Below, in pieces: positions 30,501 through 40,668 of a stretch of DNA of 64,000 nt (its first letter is position 1; the number at the start of each line of letters is the position of its first letter). A program made the translations under genes and the position numbers. The DNA lies in contig NC_044006.1 in assembly GCF_900496995.4 (NCBI RefSeq), positions 42,555,620-42,619,619 of the forward strand. The letters are read 5' to 3'. The notes beneath the pieces were generated by a model that saw only the letters and a list, made by a program, of their open reading frames with translations, had not been told where the DNA came from and made no database searches. The DNA is from Aquila chrysaetos chrysaetos. Taxonomy: Eukaryota > Chordata > Aves > Accipitriformes > Accipitridae.

Positions 30501-31669
30501 ACCCATAAAACAGCCAACTTAATTCTAAAATGAGGTTACTTGCAAATCCTTCAGCTTCACAGTGCAGTAAACACAGTAACGTACTGTCAACAGATAAACA
30601 GTCCATACTATCTATGCTGCCCAAAGCATAAAACATGCTCTCTCAGGACAACTTTGCCAGTGCTGTGATGGAACAGACATTTTACAACTCTGGTGTTGAA
30701 TTGCAAAATAGCTTCTATGAGTCAAATTTCCCAGTGTGAGTATTTACCATGAGCAATCAGATTTTCTCCTTATGTGGCTGATTTTAAGTATTAACATATG
30801 AGATTTAAGCAATCATTTCAAGAATTTAAGTATAACAAATGGAAGAACAATACAATATGCTTTTCTTATGGCAGCCTGGCTCACCAGTGTATCTAGCAAC
30901 TAATTCAATGTGCACTTTAAGGACACATTTAGTGTGCAGCCCGAATCCCCTTCTGGGACAGAACATGCATGGGAAGTCCAGTGCTTTCACCATGTGTGGC
31001 AAAGTAGCAGACAACTTTTTAAAAACTGCTGTTGGAAATTTGGCCTTAAGAATATAGATGTAACATAACCTTTGAAATTTCTAAAAATTTAACTGAAGGG
31101 TATGGTTTTAAAAGCATGTTCCTAATTCAGTCTGAATACAAATTAACATGTTCAATTTAGAGCATAGATACTATGTACGTCAATAGATCTCATTGATGCA
31201 TAACATCTCTTATGACCTGATCAACAACTTCAACAGACAGCACTTGATTTCAATGGGCCAAATGTCCCTAGTTGTACATAACTATAAACAAGCATTATAA
31301 GGTCCAAAAGGATCATTTAAGCAGAAGAATACATACATGGAGAAAGCTTCCTTTCATAGTCCTTCTGAGGACACTGATACAAAAGAAAGAAACAAGGTGG
31401 TTTTGTCATCTGGTGATGGAACATTGTGGCTGTTTTAAGTCCCTAGTGTTATGGCTCTCAAACTTAGCTAATTAAGACATATTTCACCAGAATAAAATAT
31501 TTGTAAAGTCAGCGTGTCCCTAACAAGAAGCTATGTTGGTTAAAAAGATTCACAAAAGAAATTCCCAACATTCTTCAAATATATTCAAATTACTTCCCTA
31601 ATTAATATTAAGGATCGAAGCTTTTGAGACTGATGTCATAGGGAACAAAATCTTTTTGTTTTCTGATCA

Positions 31670-31676
31670 TATAAAA
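31670..31676 (+). promoter_or_regulatory. NPVF: Putative NPVF TATA box
   Basis: The sequence 'tataaaa' sits 63-69 bases before the chosen NPVF start codon, leaving room for a short 5' UTR of roughly 35-45 bases if transcription starts about 25-30 bases downstream. An in-frame ATG at 31676 overlaps this box and would lie upstream of transcription, which is one reason for choosing the ATG at 31739. Position and context are seen; function is inferred. Confidence 0.55.
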
Positions 31677-31738
31677 TGATGGCAGTTTTCTTATCTGTAC
31701 AGATTCTGAGCTCTCTGAGTAAGCTTAATTTGAGAAAA

Positions 31739-31879
31739 ATGAAAGTCATTGCAATAAAGGAGTTTATTCTATTTGCTTTAGTGACAGTGGTCTTTCTAAC
31801 ATCGAATAGTATGTGCCTAGATGAACCGATTAAGTCCAGTCTGCAGAGCACAGAAGACTATGGTGGTAAATATTACGAG
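31739..31879 (+). CDS. NPVF: NPVF coding exon 1 (signal peptide)
   Basis: Encodes residues 1-47, ending GGKYYE, immediately followed by a strong donor (GAG|gtaagag) in phase 0. It holds a short basic N-region (MKVIAIK), a hydrophobic core of about 13 residues and a polar TSNS region, consistent with signal peptidase cleavage around residues 21-26. The following acidic stretch up to exon 2 is the N-terminal propeptide, which has no known activity. Confidence 0.93.
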
Positions 31880-34800
31880 GTAAGAGCTGTATTACTATGA
31901 CATTATTTGGGGGAACTGTGGGTCAGATCCTGAGCACTTTGAATTTTTTGGCAAAGGCTCTCCTAACTTCATTGCACAGTATATTCAGCCTTACAGCACG
32001 AGCAGCATGAAAAAAGCTTGTTGAAAGAATTTTCAGGAAATTCATATGCTCGGACACACATACTCTGTAAATCGATTCATGTTTCAATTTTCTTGCAATA
32101 CAGCCTTGCGATTAGGTTCAGACTTTTTCTGAAATGTTTCTTACTTACACAGTGGGGTCTCAATTAATATTCCTGTCAGGCATTTTATGCACATAATATA
32201 ACAGATACATTATTAATCCAAAATTAATAAAGGCATGCTTGTAATACTCAAAGAATAATGATAAACAGAGAACATTATAAATCTAATATAGTTAATGGTC
32301 TTAAAATTCTACTCTGGAAATTGACTATAAAAATATCTTTGCAGGGTTGCACATTTATTATGTCTCAATAGATGCCAAATGAAATTTGCACAGTTCATCT
32401 ATATTATTTTTCTTGTCTGCCCTGCAAATACTCCCTGGGAAATGAAAGCCAACCTCTCTTTTTGACTCATCATCACTGGTGTAATAAAGATTCTTCAAAC
32501 CAAACTACAACTTTAATTATGCTAGTGAAATCCTCTGGTCTTCAGCTCACTGTCTTTTATATACTTCAGAAGGGGTGTGCAGGTGCAATCAGAGGGATAG
32601 TTTATTTAATGTTTTAATCATGGAGTATGAACTAGAATGGTTCATTCCCCTTGTCTCCCAGTAGCTGGAGAAGCTCCCAAATAGGGACAAGGAACTGAAA
32701 TGAGGATTAGTAGCATTTGTGTCTTCAACTGAAATTAAAAAACATATTTGTACCTATTTGCTGTTAAGGCTTGGAACCTTATTTTTGTCACAAAAATAAG
32801 TGACTTACTTTCAATATGCCCAGGGAAGGAACACTGCCATATAAGAAAGGGTCATGTTGATATAGCTATTTTTCACACAACAGCTGTCCTTTACATCATG
32901 AGACAGGTAATATGCCAGGCTCAGTTCTTCATTGTATGCCAGCACAGACACAGAAGGTAGATTTTGTGCTGGTTGCATAAAAATTAGGAGCGCAGGAGCT
33001 CCTAATGCATCTTGTGGACTAGTGGAGGACTAAAGGAACTTAAAGCTCAGGGCAATCTCTATGCTGCAAGGCCAGAACAGGCATGATGTGGACTTGACCC
33101 AAACGCTTTCCATTCATTTCCCTGGCTGTTAGCCCAGCAGGATACTGGGTCAAAAGCATCCACCCAATGCTTAGGAAGAAATGAGCTACACCTTCAGGTG
33201 GCTTGGCCCATCCTCCTGTTCATCCAGACCAGATGAGTAAGAGGCTAGGTCTGTGTCAAGTCACTAAATATGGTCAACATCTTCCCCTCCAGACAACTTC
33301 AGTTGGTGATATTAGCAAATGTGGACCCGACAATGACTCTTGTCCACACTTAACCGATGGCACAGGTACCAACACCTATGCCCAGAAATATTTCCAACTG
33401 ACACCACTTGATCAGTTGTGGATACTGATATGGAGATGTGCTCTTGTGGTCAGTGTACTGAAAAGGTAAGCAGGACAATGTCTGCATGTGAAGTAATCCA
33501 TATGAAGTAGCTCACATGACAATGAAGTTTAGCAAATACAGCTAAAAAGCATTAGATATCCAAAAAAGAGTGTTACCTAGCAGCTTTCTAAGGAGATATG
33601 AAAATGAATACTTTGTAAGATTAATATCTGGAGTAATGCCTTATAAAATGATAGTATCCTTTTTTAATTATTTTTCTTTAGATTAAAGGTAATATCTTGG
33701 AAGAAAAGCAGAGGAGTGTCAATTTTGAAGAAATGAAAGACTGGGGATCAAAAAATATCATTAAAATGAACCCTCCTACAGTAAACAAGATGCCAAATTC
33801 AGTTGCTAATTTACCTCTTAGATTTGGAAGAAATTATCCAGAAGAAAGAAGCATTAAACCAATTGCTAATTTGCCTCTGAGATTTGGGAGAGCTTTTGGA
33901 GAGAACATACTTAGGCATGTTCCAAAGGTATCACACAGGCTTGGGAGATCTCCCCTTGTTAAAAGTTCCAGTCAATCACTTCTAAATTTGCCACAGAGAT
34001 TTGGGAAGTCACTGTCTGTCAATCTGTCTCAAGACATTCAGGAATCTGAACCAGGTAATACTATGCAAGTGTTCAAGCCATATATTAAAATGCATATTAA
34101 ATCACAGGTTAGCAATGATCACATACAACCAGACTTCAAGGGATATTCCCTAAGCATTTAAATATGAGTCCAGTTTGCCAAAAGAAAGATTTGTAGGTCA
34201 TCAAATCAAAAGTCTCATCACAAGAACTAGTAGAGAATCTCTTTATGAAATCTTTTCTAATGAGAAGATGCCAAATAGCCAAAGCTGAAAATGTTCATAT
34301 GACAAGATTAAGTTTGACAACACTTTTTAGATCAGGTTTCATTTTGAAAAGTTTAAAGCTTTGGTGAAAAAGGTTCAGATCATTAAAATATCCCATTTCA
34401 GCACTATAAAATGATCAAACAAAATTACCTAAAAAATTACTCTTCCATTTTCTAAATTTATGTAAATTAGAGTTAAAAAAAGGACAAAATTCTAAGCTGA
34501 ATCGCAGCATTTTGAAAATGCTGGTGTGTTTTTCTCATCCAAACTTTTTTTTTTTTTTTTGCAGATTGTCTTATTGAGACAATGTTCGAGATTTTGATTT
34601 TTCATTCCAAGTTAAGACGAATAATTTTTTGGACATCTTCAAAATTTTTTCAGGATAGGAAAAATATTTCCTGCCCATTACTAAGAATAATTTAAACCAT
34701 CTCTTCAATAACAGTCCTTCTTACCATATATGCTGCTTTATCTGAACTGTCCATTTGTCTTGGAACCAAGTTTCAGTTGTCTACTCTTGACTTGCATCTG

Positions 34801-34959
34801 ACACATGCATAAAGTAGAAGTTCAGGCCAGGAAAGATAACTGATATGTCAGAAGCCAAGATTCTTTCTTATTTGATTTGATTTCTTTCATTCCTTTCTCA
34901 CTGTCTTACCTGATTATAACAGATTTTGTTTTATTTGTCTGATATTCTTAGGGACATGA
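31739..34959 (+). CDS. NPVF: NPVF / gonadotropin-inhibitory hormone precursor (3 exons)
   Basis: Spliced as 31739-31879, 33682-34054 and 34952-34959, giving 173 codons, the length I recall for galliform GnIH precursors. The secreted prepropeptide has a signal peptide (residues 1 to about 25, hydrophobic FILFALVTVVFL) and then three LPXRFamide peptides, each ending in RFG before a basic processing site: GnIH-RP-1 (59-95, ending VANLPLRFG-R), GnIH (104-115, SIKPIANLPLRF, amide donor G116, then R117) and GnIH-RP-2 (137-154, ending LNLPQRFG-K). In birds these are made in the hypothalamus, act on the receptor GPR147/NPFFR1 and restrain gonadotropin release. A fourth site, SHRLGR (131-136), lacks the RF motif. 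Introns are 1802 and 897 bases, all GT-AG. The start at 31739 is chosen because it directly precedes the signal peptide; the upstream ATG at 31676 lies in the TATA box. Identity is very secure; the last exon is less certain. Confidence 0.95.
31880..33681 (+). other. NPVF: NPVF intron 1
   Basis: A GT-AG intron of 1802 bases between the signal-peptide exon and the RFamide exon, ending in a T-rich tract (tttttcttta|g). It holds no recognised repeat. It contains a short inverted repeat, 'attaggagc' at 32983-32991 and 'gctcctaat' at 32998-33006. Open frames inside (32372-32617, 33203-33469) look like chance. Confidence 0.85.
33682..34054 (+). CDS. NPVF: NPVF coding exon 2 (all three RFamide peptides)
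   Basis: Begins after the acceptor ...tttctttag at codon 48 (IKGNILEEKQR) and ends at CCAG|gtaata, splitting a glycine codon after its first base. Nucleotide positions including the amide-donor glycine: GnIH-RP-1 at 33715-33828, GnIH at 33850-33888, GnIH-RP-2 at 33949-34005. Processing sites are R58, R97, R103, R117, R136 and K156. The SVNFEEMKDWGSKN start of RP-1 is close to the songbird form (SLNFEEMKDWGSKN). The reading frame runs past the donor to a stop ending at 34161, so an unspliced product is conceivable but not expected. Confidence 0.95.
34055..34951 (+). other. NPVF: NPVF intron 2 (proposed)
   Basis: 897 bases, GT-AG with the proposed downstream acceptor (gatattcttag). It contains a T16 tract (34545-34560) directly followed by 'gcag', which looks like a strong alternative acceptor and opens a 41-codon in-frame extension. 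See the findings. Confidence 0.6.
34952..34959 (+). CDS. NPVF: NPVF coding exon 3 (2 residues and stop), plus 3' UTR
   Basis: After 'ttcttag' the sequence 'gg aca tga' completes the split glycine codon and adds one threonine and a stop, so the precursor ends ESEPGT at residue 173. The exon would continue as 3' UTR through an AATAAA at 35043-35048. The match to the expected precursor length and the near poly(A) signal support this choice. Without a transcript the exact acceptor is not proven. Confidence 0.6.
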
Positions 34960-35042
34960 ATTCTATCAGTTACGTTAATACTGGAATGAAATCATGAAGA
35001 CAGAATCTGAAAGACTTGGAAAAGCTGCAATGTGTTTTCAAA

Positions 35043-35048
35043 AATAAA
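35043..35048 (+). promoter_or_regulatory. NPVF: NPVF poly(A) signal
   Basis: Canonical AATAAA 84 bases after the proposed stop codon, predicting cleavage near 35060-35075. Further AATAAA motifs at 35309, 35327 and 35505 could serve as alternative or read-through sites. Confidence 0.6.
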
Positions 35049-35074
35049 GGTCATGAAAAGGAAACATATGAGAA

Positions 35075-35832
35075 CTGAAATGCAAACCTGTCTTCATGTT
35101 ATGAATAATGTATTTATTCTGTACAAACCCTTGATGTATAAGGCAATGATAATTGTAGTGGCTGTTGTAGTAATTACTTCAGTGGCAGTGTAGTATAATT
35201 CTCTTTACTTCTGTGCAACTTACGTCCTGTTGGTTGTAAAACCTGATTTCAGAGCAATGGCTGTATAACTGAAAGCATTTTAAGCAAAATTAAAAGAAGC
35301 ATAGTATGAATAAAGAAGCATGGTACAATAAAAAGAAGCCTATGATGTGAATAACAAACAGAAGCAGGATCAAAGCCACCGGTACCCTTTGTGTCATATG
35401 CACCTAAAGAAAATCAAGTAAAATGTAGAGAAAGCACTTTTCATATTGTTTATGAGTCATGTTAGATATAAATCTGAAAGGCGACTTGTCAAGAATTTGC
35501 GATAAATAAAACCTAGCTTCTTGGACCCCCACAGAGGAGTAACATCTAACCAAAGTCACATTGTAATGCAGTTATCTTGGGTTTTATATCTGAGATAATG
35601 CCCTCCCTAATGTCCCTAAGATCTGCCCTGTGGATGTCCCAATTCCTCTGTTAATGTGAATGACATTACAGCTACCAGATACACATGCAGAAAGGGCTAC
35701 TCCATTACAAGCCCGTATTTCTATTTCATATTTCTTATGAAAACGATTCCCTTCTAAGAGGAATATTGTGTGTTTAGGCTTCCTCCAAAATTGAGTTTTC
35801 AGCAAGCTTTGAAGAGAAGTTGAATTCACACC
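35075..35832. other. Intergenic DNA downstream of NPVF
   Basis: AT-rich sequence with a short imperfect direct repeat ('agaagcatrgta' variants at 35294-35350) and three extra AATAAA motifs. No gene seen. Confidence 0.5.
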
Positions 35833-36768
35833 TGTTACAGGGTAGCCAAATCTGGTGGACTACGGGTTCTAAGGGATTCCTTCTTCTGGCCCTCACATGC
35901 TGCATTACCTTGACGCCACGTCTGACCAATGATTAGGCTAGGCATCCCCAAAAAAACACACCACACATAAATACACGCACTATACAGCCACAGCTGACTA
36001 CCAAGAGACAAGAGAGCAGACCTTTACAGTCTCCACACACACACCAACAAGACTGACATAAACATACAAATGGGCTGATCCTCTTCTCACTCACAGGCTA
36101 ATCAAACTGAAGGCTTGCTAGCAGATCTCCCACCCAAACACATGCAAACAGGTCCTGCAGGGACTGTTCCAGACCTGTGGTCTCTCCAGCAGCCGGCTCT
36201 CAGACCCTTGGTCCCTCCACTGTCCCAACCTATAGTCTCTCTGGTAGCTGGCTCCCACACCTCTTCTCCTGCTCACCAGCTAGTCCAGCTTTAAATTCAC
36301 ATTAGAATCACACACACAAATGGGTCCCTTCATCAGCAGCCATTAGATGCTCAGTCTACTCAGTAGCTGGTATCCAGACAATCCGCCTCTCCAGTTGCTA
36401 GCCCTCAGACCTGCAGGTCCCTTCGACCCACGGTCTCAATCTCCAGTTGCTGGCACTCAGATCACTCACTCTACTCACCAGCTAGCCTGGCGTGAAATTT
36501 GCTAGCAGATCATACACATACAGGCACACAGAATAAAAAGCACACTCAAATAGGAAAACATTCAATTACTGAGTTTAACAAGAACATAAGACACACTGTG
36601 ATGATCAGGCACAGGGCACAGCCTGACAAAAAATGCTAACAGCAACTTGATTGCATGCAGCCAACCTCTTTTATTCCCCCTCTTCTCCATTTTCCCATGC
36701 TTGTTCTTCCCATATCTGTCTTGATCCCTCCCTTTGACTGTCTTTGGCTCTCCCCTAAACATCTCCAA
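35833..36768 (-). mobile_element. Probable ERV-related repeat (GT-rich on minus strand)
   Basis: This block differs sharply from its AT-rich surroundings: C- and CA-rich on the + strand, with degenerate internal repeats of a 'ccagttgctggcactcagacc'-like unit (near 36183, 36392 and 36441). Read on the minus strand it has an AATAAA-type signal (complement of about 36669) followed by G/GT-rich leader-like DNA, as in the 5' untranslated region of avian endogenous retroviruses. No target-site duplication or LTR terminus was found and no gag or pol frame is visible. An unrelated satellite-like repeat is the alternative. Confidence 0.4.
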
Positions 36769-39500
36769 ATAAGTTTAGCACTTTCCCACATCCCTTAAAA
36801 TATCCTATAATAAGTTTTATGTGATCCTACAAACCCTCTCAAATATCCCATTGTAAGTTTGCTCTTTCCCATGAGGTCCGTGATAACCAGTTACAGAGCT
36901 CTGGCTGAACCTCCTCAAGGCGTTCAGTGATTTCTTTAGGGTCCCATCAATCAGTGATCTAAGAGTTCTGCTCTTTGTTACTGTCTTGTTATCTCCTCTT
37001 CCTCAGGGTTTGGGCATCTGAGAGTTTAATTTACTACTTCTCCTGTCTCTTGTCTTAGTCTTTTATGCTGAATAACTAGTAACCAGATATCCTTACATTC
37101 CACATATCTTTAGAGGAACCTGGAAAAAAACCCTAATCAAATTGATCCTTTATATCAGATAAATTTATAGTTGGGACAGAGCCTTAGTTGCCGTTCTTTA
37201 CAAAGTTAATGAGGCTACTTGAAATGCAACACTTTGCAACCTGTGGCTGGTGAATCTAATTCAATTCGAAGTAGTGAGACCACAGTCCTGAGAATATCTA
37301 GTCTCTCTACTCACTCAGACTTGAAATATCAAAGAGATAGGGACTTCTAAATGGATTATAAACAATGAGATTGTACCTTTTGAAAGTAGAAGTCCCAGAC
37401 CAATCTTTGACCTTCTCTCTGAGTCTCAGAAAACACTTTACCTAACAAGTGCTGGTGAAAGACCAGTTTTGCAGCATAACACTTGGATACTGCAGCCAAG
37501 TCCATGCTGAAGGACACTGGTCAACAAATTGTGTGGGGAAAAGTCCAAGACCCAGCCTATGAAGTAGATGTCTTGTCATTGCCTGCCACCAGAACAGGAT
37601 GTCATTCTTTCTTTAGTCAGGAAAACTGGGATCTTTAAGTGATTTACAGTCAAACGAACAGTAGAAGGAAATGCCGTGAACTTTGAGTTGTGTTCTGGTC
37701 CTGAAAACCTCACTGCACGTCATGTGAACCAAGATTTGTGAGAATCCCTGAGCAGCAATAGAAGCTGCTTTTTTAAGGCACATATCACCTAGCAACAGGG
37801 AAAGGGTACACATCAATTGGCATTAATGATGGCTGCTATGGGAGGAAAGCAGAAGCCCAAACATTGGCCCAGCAGCAAGTACAATTAGGTTGCCCTCTTA
37901 TTGCAAGCTCCACAGCACGGATGCAGCAGATGGCTGTTGATTTATTTTCCCTCAGCAGAGGAAGAACTAGGTGAAAAGTACATAAAGGAGGAATTATGCT
38001 ATGCCGCGCAAAATTTCTGTTTGGCTTGAGAGCATGTGAGCCAAGAAAACAATCACCAGATAGTGCAACGGGAGGAGAAGGGGCACAACAGGCAACATAC
38101 ATTGCTACAGCTATTACTCACCAGATTATTTATTATCCATATACAGATATTATTCATGAATTGGGAAAAAGCAAGGAAAGGACTCAAGTAAATCAAGTGA
38201 CACACTATCGAGGCTTACTGGCATGAATTCTAGTAGGGTTCAGGAGCTCCCAGCCTTCCTTGCCATACACATAATATTTATGTCTGTTATTAAAGCCTCC
38301 ATGCAAAAACAACACCAGGCTTATTTTAGATTCTGCCTTAAGATTATAGAGAGGACAGCTGACAATCTACTGATTAATTTATAAGTCCGAGGGCTCATCA
38401 AGTTGTTGATTTCAATATATCATTTGGACAGATTTAGTGGAATGTAAAGAGACACTGTTGTTTTACCCTCAGAAGGAGCCAAAGACCTGGGCATCTGGCA
38501 TGTGAAATCTGTCAGTCTTAGATTCACTTCAACTGCTTTTGCAACTGTCTTTTGCATCTTCTTCAAAAGATGACAACTGGGCTAGCCTTGGTTCATCACA
38601 GACCACTAAAAATATCCAAACCCTAAACAAGATATTTTAAAAATTGCCCTGTCTTGAACAGTACCCATTAGCAGGAATTGGAAATGTTTTCATTAGTGAC
38701 ACCCACTAAAGTACATCTAGCACATATGCATGGACACCCATAGATATCCAATTTGCACTTGTGCTGCTCTCCTGAGGACATAAGGTGTAGAAGGGCCTTG
38801 GCTAGTGCCACTCAGATCTTTTGTAGCACAGAATATGGGTGAGAAAAATCTGTGCTGTTAGGAAGGGAAAAAGAGGCTTAAGGTATCCTTATGACTATTT
38901 TATCTCAAAGAATGATGGACACTGTAAGAAACATTTTTTTCTTCTTTTCATACCTATGTATGTGGATCCTATGAAGTGATTAGCCAGAAGTTTGGTCCTA
39001 TAGCCTTACCTGGAACCATATCCAATTAAAATTTTGGTGAAAACCAGCAAAAAATGGGTTTCTCTTACAGATGTCATACCAATTATCCACTTAGAGTCCT
39101 AGAGTTAACTTGTGGAAGAAATATTCTAGATAGGCTTTCTGAAAACTGATATATAATTGTAGGCTACCATTCTACTTGCATTATAAGAAAAGTAAATGGT
39201 TATAATAGTTTTCTAAAAACAGAAGGTATTAAATGCTATTCAGATTCATTCCATCTCTTTATGACCATCCTCCCACCTGCTGATAGTGCATAAAGTAAGA
39301 CAAAAACAAGAAGGTTGCTTCTATTGTTTGCAAGTCTTAAAAAAGGAGTCAGGTGATTGAGACAGACATAGGTCAGAAAAACCTTGCACAGGAAAATTCA
39401 CCTTGCTACATCCCAGATTTTCAGAGGCACCCAAGTAGTGCTTTGTCTCACACAGCAGCACCTCAGCAGATAATTATTTCTTTTAAGGCCCTGCTTTCAA
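36769..39500. other. Intergenic DNA, no gene seen
   Basis: Mixed composition. The first 350 bases may still belong to the ERV-like repeat upstream (T/C-rich, 'ttagttttatgtgatcc'-like). An open frame at 37996-38226 (76 codons) has no recognised similarity. Confidence 0.5.
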
Positions 39501-39566
39501 CAGGATGTTGGACCAGATGATCTCTAGAGGACCCTTCCAACCCAGACTTTTTGTGATTCTACAATT
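39501..39566 (+). mobile_element. CR1 LINE 3'-end scrap
   Basis: The segment 'ggatgttggaccagatgatctctagaggacccttccaacccag' followed by 'tttttgtgattctacaatt' is a typical CR1 3' end with degenerated terminal octamers. It is severely 5'-truncated and non-coding. Confidence 0.75.
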
Positions 39567-40663
39567 CGTCAAGTTTGGGAGGTGTGAAGCTAGGACAAAA
39601 CTATTACTTCACAAAGGAATCTTTATTTTTACTTTCTTATATACCTTTATAACTTTGACCTCAAGTCCCTCACCAAGTGTAGGTCACTTTCACAGCAGAA
39701 GGTTTCCTAAGTCAATAGCAGTAATAGTGCAGGTAGGTAGGAGCCTTTAACTGTTCCCATCTTCTGGAACTTGCTGACCACTTGGCAGTTTCCCCCTATT
39801 TTGTCATATTTAGGACACCTGTTCTGGTTTTGGACCTTTTGCACTTAATATATTTATCTCATCTGTGATGCTCATAACAATTGACTTCTACCACACTTAT
39901 CAATTACCATGTTCATTGTCCTTAGTGTGACATCCAGTTACTTTGTCTCTTGCAACACATTGAAAATTATAGGCACAAGCCAGAAAACAAATAGAAGTCA
40001 GTTTACGGCTCAACAAAAAGAGTTGAAAGCAAAGCATGTATCAGAAACTTCCCTCTTTCACTTCTCTTAGAATTCCTGCAATTCAGATGGACCCAGAGGG
40101 TTGATCTTACATATATAGCTATAGGCAGCCAATAACCAAATGAGGAATATTTTCAATCCTTTCAATTACAGCTTCACATTCTACCTATTGCAAAACATTT
40201 ATTCTCCTTTCTCCTCAAATATATTTGATACCTCAGCCATAATGAAAGAAATGGTTAAATATTAGAAACAAAAGCTAAATTTCACACACTACATACCGTA
40301 GCACAGATGCACAGACATGCACAATGCAATGTAGGCCACATATATTGTGTCTACATATATTGTAGGCCACATTAAGTCATCATATCTGTCTTTGCAAATA
40401 ACACATTTGTACACATACTGGTAACAAGTGATAGATGAGCAATGGTTCCAAAACAGAGGCCACTATTAGGCATATCCTAACTCAAAACTCTGCTTGGGTT
40501 TTGACTCTTAGTTCTGAAAGCCACCCTGCCTCACATCAAAAAAAACATATTCAATTACTTTGCATCACTGAGATTCAAAGTATACAATAGATCACCTTAT
40601 ACCTCTGAGGAGCTTTATACTAAATTTTTCAGTTGAAAAAAAATAGATTTACAATCTGTGGAG
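39567..40663. other. Intergenic DNA, no gene seen
   Basis: AT-rich. It contains a small local duplication: 'tgtaggccacat' at 40330-40341 and 40361-40372 with shared 'acatatattgt' between them. Confidence 0.5.
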
Positions 40664-40668
40664 ATGCT

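Larger units (their letters stand above)
16943..31669. other. NPVF upstream intergenic DNA, no gene seen
   Basis: About 14.7 kb with no supportable gene. It contains an A16 tract (18899-18914), a GA-rich run near 25083, a GC-rich patch with a small minisatellite (24.4-24.75 kb) and a CCA/CCG-rich stretch (29471-29490). The 3' end must include distal promoter sequence of NPVF, but no specific factor site is claimed. Confidence 0.6.

Noticed and set aside
31676-31738. Upstream in-frame ATG giving a 21-residue longer NPVF N-terminus
   Set aside because: It overlaps the TATA box, so it is likely not transcribed, and it would bury the signal peptide.
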